From: Gloeobacter violaceus PCC 7421
GTDB taxonomy: Bacteria; Cyanobacteriota; Cyanobacteriia; Gloeobacterales; Gloeobacteraceae
Direction of reading: 5' to 3'
Length of the DNA stretch: 64,000 nt
Assembly: GCF_000011385.1 (NCBI RefSeq)
Contig: NC_005125.1
Span: 2,728,001-2,792,000, forward strand
The position numbers were made by a program, and so were the translations under genes. The notes below the pieces were generated by a model. The model saw nothing but the letters and a program-made list of their open reading frames with translations. It was not told the DNA's origin and did not search any database. Below are positions 17,672 to 25,898 of this stretch, one piece after another (position 1 is the stretch's first letter; the number at the start of each line of letters is the position of its first letter).

Positions 17672-18328
17672 ATGGCTTCGATAGAACAATCGCTCAGCAT
17701 CGGTCTGGCGTTCTGGCTTGGTTGCGCAACCGTAATCGCTTCACCGGCCCGGGCACTCCCGGAACTGCCGTCGGCCGATTTGACCGGCAGCGCCGTATCG
17801 ATCGAAAAATTGCGCGGCAAAGTGTCGATCGTGATTTTGGCCAACCAGGCGAGCGACCAGGAGGCCACCGACGTCAGCCGCGAGATCGTCATGGCGATGA
17901 ATCCGACCCCCGATCGCTACGCCTTTGCGCTGATTCTCGATTTGCAGGGCATCCCCGATTTTGCCCGCGGCCTGACGATGCCGATCATCGAAAACCGCCT
18001 GGAGCAATCCAACCGCGACATCATCGAGCGCCTTCAAAAGACCGGACAGACCTTCCAGCCGCCTTTGCGCCTGGGGCTTCCCGATTGGAGCGGCGAAGCG
18101 ACCCGCGCCTGGCTGCAGAGCATCCCGGACCCGGACTACGCCATCTTCCGGCAGCAATCGGCGGGCCTGAGCCGCTTCAATCGCGAAAAACTCCAGCGCG
18201 ACCAGCAGCGCCTCAAAAGCCAGGTGCAGGTGTTCGTCCTCGACCCGGCCCTCAACCTCAAGGCCCACTTCTCGGGACGGCTGGCCGGGGCACGGGCGAT
18301 CGAGGCGATGCGCACCCTGGCGGGCTGA
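17672..18328 (+). CDS. Secreted thioredoxin-fold-like protein, first of a tandem paralogous pair
   Basis: A 218-residue protein with a signal peptide (hydrophobic stretch SIGLAFWLGCATVIASPARA, cleavage near ARA-LPEL). The mature part begins LTGSAVSIEKLRGKVSIVILANQASDQEATDVSREIV, which resembles the start of a thioredoxin or AhpC-like fold (a GKV...N segment), but there is no CxxC. Its second half shares with the next gene the blocks GIPDFARG, PIIENRLEQSNRDI, LPDWSGEATRAWLQ.IPDPDYA.FR and QVFVLDPALNLKAHFSGR. The pair follows the radical SAM gene on the same strand. Function unknown. Confidence 0.8.
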   Translation: MASIEQSLSIGLAFWLGCATVIASPARALPELPSADLTGSAVSIEKLRGKVSIVILANQASDQEATDVSREIVMAMNPTPDRYAFALILDLQGIPDFARGLTMPIIENRLEQSNRDIIERLQKTGQTFQPPLRLGLPDWSGEATRAWLQSIPDPDYAIFRQQSAGLSRFNREKLQRDQQRLKSQVQVFVLDPALNLKAHFSGRLAGARAIEAMRTLAG

Positions 18329-18364
18329 TTCAGTACAATCGCGTTGCGGACGCGGGGTTGTACG

Positions 18365-19117
18365 GTGCAGAACAAACACGGTGTCTGGATTGTCCTTGGG
18401 TTAAGTGCGTGGCTGTGGTCAGGATCGCTCGCTTCGCTACCGGGCCAGGTTCCGCCGCCTCTGCAGACGCCGCCCGAGCAGCCGCCCCCGGCCCCGGTCC
18501 TCCCGGCTCCCCTGCCCGAGGCGGATTTACAGGACAACCCCGTCAGCCTGGAGCCCCTGAAGGGCAAAGTGACGGCGGTAGTCCTCTCCAGCCAGGACAA
18601 CGAGCAGGAAATCTCAGCAGTCAGCCGCGAACTGCTCGCGGCACTCAATAGTGATCGCGACCGCTACGTCTTTGTTTCGATTATGGACCTGGGCGTGGTC
18701 CCCGACTTTGCCCGGGAGGTGGCTGTCGGAATCATCGAAGGGCGGTTGGAGCAGGCCGATCGCGATCTGGCCGGCCGCCTGGAACTGTCCGGCCAGAAAC
18801 TGGCCCCCGGCGTCAAACTGCAATTGCCCGACTGGAGCGGCGAACGTACCCTCGCCTGGCTGCAGGCAAGCCCCGATCCCGAGTACGCGGTCTTCAGAGG
18901 TAACCCGCGCAGCCGCTTCGAGCGCGAGCGCACCGAGCGCGAACAACAGCGCCTCAGAAGCTACGCCCAGGTCTTTGTCCTGGACCGGGATCTCACCCTC
19001 CAGGCCCACTTCTCGGGCCGCTCCGCCGGGGCAAAAGCCGCCGCGCTGATGCGCACCCTCGCCCAGCCGGTACCCACGGCCCCCGACCCTTCAGGGAGTG
19101 TGCGGCTCGACAACTGA
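18365..19117 (+). CDS. Secreted thioredoxin-fold-like protein, second of the tandem pair
   Basis: A paralogue of the preceding gene, 250 residues from GTG 18365. An N-terminal signal peptide (VWIVLGLSAWLWSGSLAS) is followed by a proline-rich linker (PPPLQTPPEQPPPAPVLPAPLPEADL) that the first copy lacks. The conserved blocks are LKGKVTAVVLSSQDNEQEISAVSRELL, VVPDFAREVAVGIIEGRLEQADRDL, LPDWSGERTLAWLQASPDPEYAVFR and QVFVLDRDLTLQAHFSGRSAGAKA. No CxxC is present. A TTG at 18344 would also be in frame but would spoil the signal peptide start. The gene overlaps mazG by 27 bases, tail to tail. Confidence 0.8.
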   Translation: MQNKHGVWIVLGLSAWLWSGSLASLPGQVPPPLQTPPEQPPPAPVLPAPLPEADLQDNPVSLEPLKGKVTAVVLSSQDNEQEISAVSRELLAALNSDRDRYVFVSIMDLGVVPDFAREVAVGIIEGRLEQADRDLAGRLELSGQKLAPGVKLQLPDWSGERTLAWLQASPDPEYAVFRGNPRSRFERERTEREQQRLRSYAQVFVLDRDLTLQAHFSGRSAGAKAAALMRTLAQPVPTAPDPSGSVRLDN

Positions 19118-20590
19118 TGACGGCTGGTAGAGGCGGCGCTTGGCCTTTTGCCAGAGGGCTTCCAGTTCGTCGATCGAATAGCTGGCCAGATCCCGATCCG
19201 CCAGTTGCTCGACCAGGGCAAAGCGCGCCAGAAAGCGGCGGTTGGTTTCTCTGAGGGCCGCCTCGGCATCGATTTTTTGCCAGCGGGCGACGTTGATGAG
19301 CGTAAAGAGCACATCCCCCAATTCTTCCGCCTGACGCTCGGAGCTCTCATGGGCAATGGCGTGGCGCAATTCGGCCAGTTCCTCTTCGAGCTTCACCCAG
19401 ACGGCGGGGGCGTCGGGCCACTCAAAACCGATCTTGACGACTTTTTTGGATATCTCAGCGGCAGCGTCCAGCGCCGGCATCTGACGGGCAAGTTTTTCGA
19501 GTTTCGCGCTCAACGTGGCAGGCGCGGGCTTTTCCTGGGCCTTGATCGCCTCCCAGTTGACGCGCACGTCTTCAGCCGTGGGCGCCTGGGCGTCGCCAAA
19601 GACGTGGGGGTGGCGGCGGATGAGCTTGGACGTAATGCCGCCCGCCACCTCCGCGAGCGTAAATTCACCGCTTTCACTGAATATTTGCGCCTGGAGCACC
19701 ACCTGCAACAGCAGATCGCCCAGTTCCTCACAGATATCTTCCGCATCGTCCGATTCGATCGCGTCGACCGTCTCGTAGGCTTCCTCGATGATGTACCTGC
19801 ACAGGGTGCGGGGCGTCTGCTCCAGATCCCACGGACAACCTCCCACCGGGTCGCGCAGACGGCGGATCACCTCGACCAGGTCGCTCACCGCCCGGGTGAG
19901 CGCGTAGGACTCGGGGGGCAGGTCGCTCAGAGCAGGCACGAACAGGCTGCTCAGGTGATCAATCTTCGCCTGCCGGTCCAATTCCACCAGCGGCAACCGG
20001 GCAACCGCTTCCTCGCCGGTACCCAGGTGATGCAACAGCTGCACCGGATGATCTTCGGGATAGATCTCCAGCAGTTGCAGCTTCACCTCGCTGGCAACCT
20101 GTGGCGAATAGACCTGGCTTATCAGTAGCGGCTGGCGCGGGTTGAGGGAAGTGGGCAGCTTGAGCGCGTCGAGCAGTTGCAGCCCGCCGCTCGGATCGAG
20201 ACCCAGGGCGGTCATAGCCGCATCGATGTAGCTGAGCCCCGGCACCAGCACCACCCGGTAGCGCTCGCGCCCGGCAAGCAGTGCCTGGACAGTCGCCTCG
20301 GCCACCAGCGGATGCCCCGGCACGGCGTAGACTGCGGCGCGGTGCACCGCGAGCGCCTGGAGCAGCTCCGCAACGATGCCTTCGTACACCTGCTCGAAGC
20401 GTTCGCAGCGCTCGTAGAGGTGATCAAAACTCTCGAAGCGCACCCCCAGATCTGCAAGCGCCGGTACGACCGGATGGATGGCGGTGCGCAAAAAAACAGG
20501 GGCTTCCCCCCGCAGCGCCGCGAGCGCCTGGGGGGTGAGCTGGTCGGGCGAACCCGGACCGAGACCGACGATCGTGAGCACTGGCAGCAT
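19091..20590 (-). CDS. mazG: MazG-type nucleoside triphosphate pyrophosphohydrolase fused to a tetrapyrrole-methylase domain
   Basis: A 499-residue protein with the YabN-like order: an N-terminal SAM-dependent tetrapyrrole methylase fold (LTIVGLGPGSPDQLT, AAVYAVPGHPLVAEATVQALL, VVLVPGLSYIDAAM) and a C-terminal duplicated MazG. The first MazG repeat carries LRDPVGGCPWDLEQTPRTL and EEAYETVDAIESDDAEDICEELGDLLLQVVLQAQI (EExxE...ExxD metal site); the second carries KVGFEW-like sequence and EEELAELRHAI...EELGDVLFTLINVARW. MazG hydrolyses (d)NTPs to monophosphates, removing abnormal nucleotides. The fusion is common in Gram-positives and cyanobacteria; the methylase half has no known activity. Confidence 0.93.
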   Translation of the reverse strand: MLPVLTIVGLGPGSPDQLTPQALAALRGEAPVFLRTAIHPVVPALADLGVRFESFDHLYERCERFEQVYEGIVAELLQALAVHRAAVYAVPGHPLVAEATVQALLAGRERYRVVLVPGLSYIDAAMTALGLDPSGGLQLLDALKLPTSLNPRQPLLISQVYSPQVASEVKLQLLEIYPEDHPVQLLHHLGTGEEAVARLPLVELDRQAKIDHLSSLFVPALSDLPPESYALTRAVSDLVEVIRRLRDPVGGCPWDLEQTPRTLCRYIIEEAYETVDAIESDDAEDICEELGDLLLQVVLQAQIFSESGEFTLAEVAGGITSKLIRRHPHVFGDAQAPTAEDVRVNWEAIKAQEKPAPATLSAKLEKLARQMPALDAAAEISKKVVKIGFEWPDAPAVWVKLEEELAELRHAIAHESSERQAEELGDVLFTLINVARWQKIDAEAALRETNRRFLARFALVEQLADRDLASYSIDELEALWQKAKRRLYQPSSVVEPHTP

Positions 20591-20616
20591 GCCAAAAGTG
20601 TAGCGCGAGCCCGGGG

Positions 20617-23256
20617 TTAGACCGCTTCGCTGACCGGGAAGCGATCGAGCAACCGCTGGGACTCGGCGCAGGTTTGCCGCACGGTGTCGGTCAAATAGGG
20701 AACGTGGGGTACCTGCCTGAGCAGATCGGCCGTGCGGCGCAAAAGCCGCACCAGATCGCCCTCATCGAGGTTTGTGCTTCCACACAACGTCTGCCAGTCG
20801 ACACCTTTGGCCCACAGTTCGACCAGGCCCACCAACCGCTCCTCCAACCAGACCGAGATGAGCACCTGCTGGCGGCGCTGCAGGCGCACCAGGTTGCGGC
20901 GGGTCTGCTGCAGGGCGGCAATCGCTTCTTCCACCTGCGGCGAAGGAGTGACCGTCGCCCAAGTGTTGGGCCGCGGCGGTTCGCTCACGAGGGCGGCAGC
21001 CAGCCCCGCCATCTGCACGGCATTCAGCTTTTCGACTTCCGGATTGAGCAGGGCCAGGGCAAGCCACAGTTCGTTGTCTCCGCGGATGGCGGCGGCCACC
21101 GCCCCGAGGGCGTTGGGCTTGTGGTTGTCGAGAAATTCGACCTTCTCAAGTACGCGCACCAGGCGCAGAAATTCCTGCCAGTAGCGATCGGATTCGCCGC
21201 TCAGCTGCTCCGCCAGGCGCTGGTGGCGCTTCAGCAGTTTTTCGCGGTGGTGCTGGGCGCGCTGGTGGGCGGAGCGGCCGGACCAGCGGTGGGCCGGATG
21301 ATTCTCCTGGGCCAGGCGCAACTGCTCGACCTCGTTTTTTTGGGCCGTCACCGCCTCCGGCGGCTCGGGCACCGGCAGCGAGGGCAACCGGCAGCTGAGA
21401 TCCAGGCTCTCGGAGCCGCCCGCGATGTGACCGCCGGGGCGCAGCATCAGGTAGGTAGGAATGGACAGGCCCTCGGCTTCGTCGAAGCGCCCCGAGTGGG
21501 GTTGAAAGTCGAGCACCCCCCCGACGCCGGTCACCACCCAGCGGTTGTCGGCGGTGAGGCAAACGAGCATCAGCGGCGGTCCGGGCACCTTGCGCACCAG
21601 TACAGCCGTCTTGGCCACCCGGTCGAGCGGGTCGGTCAACACCACCAGCGACCCGACCAGGGCAAATTTGAGCTGACCTTCAAGCGCTTGCTCGCGCTCG
21701 CGGTCGGCCTGTTCTTTGAGGATCATCTGCAGCCGCCGCGCCTCGCGCAGTTGGCCGCGCAATTTCTCGTAGGCGGCGAGCTCCGCCTCGCTCACCGGGG
21801 CGTCGCCACCCGCGAGCGCCTCCAGTTCGGCACTCACCTCGGCATGCTCGCGGCGCACCGGCTCCAGGTGCAACGTCGCCAGGTACTGCCCGAAGCTGTT
21901 GCCCACCAGACGCTGGGCCGTCTCCAGCGAGTGGCGCTCCAGCAAATTGAGCACCATGCCGTAACTCGGGGTGAACTGGCTGACCAGCGGATCCGCCTGG
22001 GACAACGCCAGGGCGGCAGCTTCCGGCGCCGATTCAAAAGGACTTTGCAAGGTTACCACATGGCCGACCTCGTCCATACCGCGCCGTCCGGCCCGCCCGG
22101 CCATCTGCAAAAATTCCGACGCGTTTAAAGGCCGATGGCCGCTGTCGGTGCGCTTGGAGAGCATCGAGATGACCGTCGTGCGCGCCGGCATGTTGATGCC
22201 GGCGGCCAGCGTCTCGGTGGCAAAGACGACCTTGATGAGCCCCTGCTGAAACAGCTCCTCGATGAGCGCTTTCCAGGCGGGCAGGACGCCGGCGTGGTGG
22301 ACCGCCAGACCGTTGTAGATCTGAGAAAGCTGGTGGGTGCGCACCGCCTCGGGGTGTTCGCGCACAAAATCGTCCACCTGCCGGGCCAGTTGCTCCTGCT
22401 CGTGCGCGTCGAGCAGGCACAGATCGCCCAGTTCTTCGAGGGCCTGGTCGCAGCCGCGGCGGCTGAAGATGAAATAAATCGCCGGCAGCATGTCGCGGCG
22501 GGCCAGCTGACCGATGACGTACTTGTGGCTGGGGGCATCGGCCTGCAGATTGCGCTCGCCGCGCAAATGCTTTTTGATGTTCTTGAAATGGGGATTGATC
22601 CGCTGGTTGCCCCGATCGAGCAGTGGAAAAAGCCCCTTGGGCGAGCAAAAGTGAATTTCCAGCGGCACCGGTCGAAAGTCCGAGTAGATAAGCCGGGTCG
22701 GGCCGTGCACGCGGGTGATCCAGTCGGTGAGCTGCCCGGCGTTGGCGATCGTCGCCGAGAGCGCCACCAGCTGGATATTGGCGGGGCAATAGATAATCGA
22801 CTCCTCCCAGACGGTGCCGCGCTGGGAATCGTTCATGTAATGGCACTCGTCGAGGATCACCGCCTCCACCTGCGCCAAAGTCGTGCCCATCTCGCCCAGG
22901 GGCATGCCGTAGAGCATGTTGCGGAAGATCTCGGTGGTCATCACCACCACCGGCGCGTCGCGATTGAGCGAAATGTCGCCGGTGAGCAGGCCGACTTGCT
23001 CCGGTCCGAACTGGGAGCAAAAATCGCGGAATTTCTGGTTGGACAGCGCCTTGAGGGGCGTGGTGTAGAAGACCCGTTTTTCGCGTGCGAGGGCGCGGTA
23101 GACCATATATTCGGCAATCACCGTCTTGCCCGAACCGGTGGGGGCGCAGACCACCACCGATTCGTTTTCATCGAGAGCGGCAATCGCCTCGCGCTGGAAA
23201 TCGTCGAGGTCGAACGGAAATAATTGCAGTAGATCGAGTTGGGCGGAGGCGACCAC
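20617..23256 (-). CDS. Ski2/DOB1-like superfamily II RNA helicase
   Basis: The 879-residue protein begins at GTG 23256. Superfamily II motifs are all visible: APTGSGKTVIAEYMV (I), TTPLKALSNQKF (Ia), VILDECHYMND (II, DExH), ALSATIANAG (III), FATETLAAGINMPARTTV (V) and QMAGRAGRRGMDEVGHVV (VI). The C-terminal half carries the helical DSHCT-like domain (AGLAAALVSEPPRPN...). This is the Ski2/Mtr4-like group found in cyanobacteria, related to the cyanobacterial and chloroplast ISE2 helicases, and it probably acts on RNA. It lies 26 bases upstream of mazG on the same strand, so the two may be cotranscribed. Confidence 0.92.
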   Translation of the reverse strand: MVASAQLDLLQLFPFDLDDFQREAIAALDENESVVVCAPTGSGKTVIAEYMVYRALAREKRVFYTTPLKALSNQKFRDFCSQFGPEQVGLLTGDISLNRDAPVVVMTTEIFRNMLYGMPLGEMGTTLAQVEAVILDECHYMNDSQRGTVWEESIIYCPANIQLVALSATIANAGQLTDWITRVHGPTRLIYSDFRPVPLEIHFCSPKGLFPLLDRGNQRINPHFKNIKKHLRGERNLQADAPSHKYVIGQLARRDMLPAIYFIFSRRGCDQALEELGDLCLLDAHEQEQLARQVDDFVREHPEAVRTHQLSQIYNGLAVHHAGVLPAWKALIEELFQQGLIKVVFATETLAAGINMPARTTVISMLSKRTDSGHRPLNASEFLQMAGRAGRRGMDEVGHVVTLQSPFESAPEAAALALSQADPLVSQFTPSYGMVLNLLERHSLETAQRLVGNSFGQYLATLHLEPVRREHAEVSAELEALAGGDAPVSEAELAAYEKLRGQLREARRLQMILKEQADREREQALEGQLKFALVGSLVVLTDPLDRVAKTAVLVRKVPGPPLMLVCLTADNRWVVTGVGGVLDFQPHSGRFDEAEGLSIPTYLMLRPGGHIAGGSESLDLSCRLPSLPVPEPPEAVTAQKNEVEQLRLAQENHPAHRWSGRSAHQRAQHHREKLLKRHQRLAEQLSGESDRYWQEFLRLVRVLEKVEFLDNHKPNALGAVAAAIRGDNELWLALALLNPEVEKLNAVQMAGLAAALVSEPPRPNTWATVTPSPQVEEAIAALQQTRRNLVRLQRRQQVLISVWLEERLVGLVELWAKGVDWQTLCGSTNLDEGDLVRLLRRTADLLRQVPHVPYLTDTVRQTCAESQRLLDRFPVSEAV

Positions 23257-23352
23257 AGGTGCCTGTTCCGGTTTGTGCGTTTTTCCTAGCCTAACCCGAA
23301 AGCCCCGCTTGCGTGCATGGAGCGGCAGCGTTCATTGAGGCGCGCGATCGCC

Positions 23353-23661
23353 CTAGCGGCCGCCGGAGGCGCGGCGGATGCCTTCTTGATAGCCCTGGTC
23401 GTAGGCGGAGGAGTTGCGCGGGTTGTCGTAGCGCAGGTGTTTTAGGCCGTCGTTGACCCCCCGGCCGTACTCGGCTTCCGGCGGATAGTAGCCGCCGCGG
23501 GTCTGGTTGTTGGCACGGATGGTGTTGACGGCGGTGACCCCCGCGCCAATCCCGATCACCTCGCCCCAGGTAAGGGCCAGGGTCGATACGGGCAACAGCG
23601 CACCGAGGGCGACCGGGAGCAGCAGACCGAGGGCGAAACTTGTAGCCGGTTTGCACTTCAT
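23353..23661 (-). CDS. Small secreted hypothetical protein
   Basis: A 102-residue protein from ATG 23659-23661, with GGAGGA about 11 bases upstream. The N-terminus is a signal peptide (FALGLLLPVALGALLPVSTLALT). It is followed by a glycine-rich hydrophobic segment WGEVIGIGAGVTAVNTI and a Tyr/Arg/Asn-rich tail (RGGYYPPEAEYGRG, YDNPRNSSAYDQGYQEGIRRASGGR). Expected in the periplasm or outer membrane. I do not recognise the family. Confidence 0.65.
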   Translation of the reverse strand: MKCKPATSFALGLLLPVALGALLPVSTLALTWGEVIGIGAGVTAVNTIRANNQTRGGYYPPEAEYGRGVNDGLKHLRYDNPRNSSAYDQGYQEGIRRASGGR

Positions 23662-23808
23662 CGCAATAGATTCCTCCAAACCACCGGACGGTCGGGGCCG
23701 GTATGAAATTATTTTTGCACCCTGTCGGTCGATTGGGACGCAAGTTTGCGGCGGCAGATGGGCGGGATAATCTTGTGCTTATAACGATGGCTGGAGAGCT
23801 AGTGCACG

Positions 23809-24504
23809 ATGCCTGAAATTCATTGCCGCGTCCTGGCCGGATGCCTGGCGGTTGCCGTTGGGACAGCGTTGTCGATGCCGCTCGCCGCTTCGGCCCAGGA
23901 GCAATCGGCCGCAGCGGCCGCCGCCGCAGTGCGCAAAGCTCCCTTCAGCAAAGTCTTCACGGTCGGCAAAGCCGCTTTTGTCAAAGACAAAGACTACAAC
24001 CCCAGCGAGCCGAACATCCAGTTTTTTAGCCTCTGGATCGACGCCCCGGCGCAAAAAGCCTTCGAAGTCGCCGTGCGCTACTGCGTGCCCGAACAGGACG
24101 TCTCCGGCGACCAGGCGTTCCTGGCCGAGATGGTTCTTCTGGATGGCAGCCGGCCCCTGGTGCGCATCTCCAGGGTGCTTGACACCCAGCGCGCCCGCGA
24201 AAAACAGGCCCGCCCGGCCCGCTACAATCCGCCGGTGGTGGTGGGCGGCCTCTACGGCGGCTTCTACGGCGGGTACGTCGTCGATCCCGGCTCGTATTTT
24301 CCCGAAATCAAGTGCAGCGCCGGCAGTACCCGCTTCGATCTGGCGGCTCTCAAAAAGCAAATCGCCGGGTTGCCCAATCGCACCTTGAAGGTGCAGTTGC
24401 TATTCAGCAACGGTGTCGAGCAGGGCTGGCAGTTGGGGGGTGCCACGGTACAGGCGCTTAAGCAACTGCCCGGCATCAAAAAGTTCGCCGCCCCCCCGGC
24501 TTGA
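23809..24504 (+). CDS. Secreted hypothetical protein
   Basis: A 231-residue protein with a signal peptide (VLAGCLAVAVGTALSMPLAASAQEQ) and a short alanine run (SAAAAAAAVRK). The mature domain has no motif I know. It has two Cys (RYCVPEQDV, EIKCSAGSTRFD) that could form a disulfide in the periplasm and a Gly/Tyr-rich loop VVVGGLYGGFYGGYVVDPGSYFPE. Its last 29 bases overlap, tail to tail, the glycerate kinase gene. Confidence 0.7.
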   Translation: MPEIHCRVLAGCLAVAVGTALSMPLAASAQEQSAAAAAAAVRKAPFSKVFTVGKAAFVKDKDYNPSEPNIQFFSLWIDAPAQKAFEVAVRYCVPEQDVSGDQAFLAEMVLLDGSRPLVRISRVLDTQRAREKQARPARYNPPVVVGGLYGGFYGGYVVDPGSYFPEIKCSAGSTRFDLAALKKQIAGLPNRTLKVQLLFSNGVEQGWQLGGATVQALKQLPGIKKFAAPPA

Positions 24505-25735
24505 TGCAGGGTGACCCGCCGGATTCGTCAGGCCGCCATATCCGCCCCGGCCGGTGCGCTGCGTCGATCTCGACCACCAGATTGCAGCAACCGGCGGCAA
24601 TCAGCGGTTCGACGAATACGGCCCACGGCAGCGAGCGCTGGAAATACTCGACAAATTCAGCAATCTCCGCAGCGGTCATCCCACCCTGAGCGCACCCGAC
24701 GCGCTCCTGCTCAGCGGTCCATCGCCATTGCCTGCTCCAGTCCAAGTCCCCGGGCTTCAGCACCAGCAGCCGGTCCAGAAACTCCCAGAGCGCTTCGTAG
24801 GCGGGCAATTCCCGATTGGATTGCCCAGCTAGGTCATCTTTGAGTAAGTCCTGCGCCACCGGTCGAACCCCCACGCACCAGCCTTCGAAGATCACTGCGT
24901 CGGGCCGGGCGCTCAAGACCTGCCATCCGACCGGCAGCCTGTCCACCGCAACCGAGTAGACGAGCCCCGCCAGGTGTAGCCGCGCTTCACCCGCCTCGCA
25001 CGACCACACAGCCCATCCGTCCTCCGGTGCCTCTAAAAAATTCAGGGGCACGGGGCTGCCCATGTTCTCGGGAAGCGGCAGGTCAAGCCCCTGTACCCGG
25101 CAACGCTCCAGAAAGAAACAGCCTTCGCGCACCGGTCCGGCCAGCGTCATTTCTGCGCCCAATTTCACCCAGGCATAGCGGTCTCCCTCGCCGCCCCCGG
25201 CGGCTTTGTCGAAGCGGGGCAGCCAAAAAGGCGCCGGCCCGCTTCGGAGGGCCTCCAATGTCCGTACCCCGAGCGCCAGATCGTGGGTGCCGGGTGGGCC
25301 GCGCCAACGCAAGGCGGGCCGCTCGGTGCGCAGCCTGCGCCGCTCGGGGGCCGTGAGATACAGATCGTCGATCGACAGGTCCACCGCCCGCCGCCCCAGA
25401 TGGGCGAGCAAGACCGTGAGCGCCCCCGCGAGGGTGGATTTGCCGCTGCCTTGGGGACCAAGAATCCCCTGGCAAAACAACGTGCCGCTTCGACAGCGCC
25501 GATCGATATCGAGAGCCAGCGGCACCCACAACCGCCAGGCCGCCTCCAAGGCCGAGGGCGGTGCGTTCAACCGCGGCCAGCCGGCCGTCAAAAGCTCCAC
25601 CCGGCTTTCGATTGGCGTTGCCTCGGCCTGCCAAATATCAGAGCGCGTCGCCTCGCCGAGCCATTCCCACGCCTCCGGCCCCGGATCCCGGCCGCCAATC
25701 GCCACCTGCAAGCATTCTTGCAAACGCGGGTCCAT
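24476..25735 (-). CDS. D-glycerate 3-kinase (plant/cyanobacterial GLYK type) with an unusual insertion
   Basis: GLYK phosphorylates D-glycerate to 3-phosphoglycerate, the last step of photorespiration. The 419-residue protein shows the P-loop GILGPQGSGKSTLAGAL, SIDDLYLT, RGPPGTHDLALG, LPRFDKAAGGGEGDR and AVIFEGWCVGVRPV, and a C-terminal QERVGCAQGGMTAAEIAEFVEYFQRSLPW. In most family members the RFDK..GG.GDR and FEGW blocks lie close together. Here about 90 residues separate them, containing PVREGCFFLERCRVQGLDLPLPENMG and RLHLAGLVYSVAVDRLPVGW. The frame is intact across this stretch. The start is ATG 25733-25735. Confidence 0.88.
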   Translation of the reverse strand: MDPRLQECLQVAIGGRDPGPEAWEWLGEATRSDIWQAEATPIESRVELLTAGWPRLNAPPSALEAAWRLWVPLALDIDRRCRSGTLFCQGILGPQGSGKSTLAGALTVLLAHLGRRAVDLSIDDLYLTAPERRRLRTERPALRWRGPPGTHDLALGVRTLEALRSGPAPFWLPRFDKAAGGGEGDRYAWVKLGAEMTLAGPVREGCFFLERCRVQGLDLPLPENMGSPVPLNFLEAPEDGWAVWSCEAGEARLHLAGLVYSVAVDRLPVGWQVLSARPDAVIFEGWCVGVRPVAQDLLKDDLAGQSNRELPAYEALWEFLDRLLVLKPGDLDWSRQWRWTAEQERVGCAQGGMTAAEIAEFVEYFQRSLPWAVFVEPLIAAGCCNLVVEIDAAHRPGRIWRPDESGGSPCIKPGGRRTF

Positions 25736-25768
25736 GAGAATCTCCTTAGCCTAGGCATTTTTTACTAG

Positions 25769-25790
25769 ACTCCGTCCGAGCCAACGGAGT
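25769..25790. other. Short inverted repeat upstream of ndhF
   Basis: ACTCCGT and ACGGAGT form a 7-bp stem around an 8-base loop. It lies in the divergent gap between the glycerate kinase gene and ndhF. It has no T-run on either strand. It could be an operator or a leader hairpin; there is no further evidence. Confidence 0.35.
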
Positions 25791-25898
25791 AAAGTAAAGA
25801 AAGGTGAAGAATGTGCGGAATGCCTTCAAAGAAGTTGTTTACGGGGCTTCTGGGCACATACAATTTCCCCCTTGGCGGGAAGGACGGTTGCGCGACGT

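Noticed and set aside
20674-22128. 484-codon plus-strand frame opposite the helicase
   Set aside because: Shadow of the Ski2-like helicase; no start signal and no similarity to a known family.
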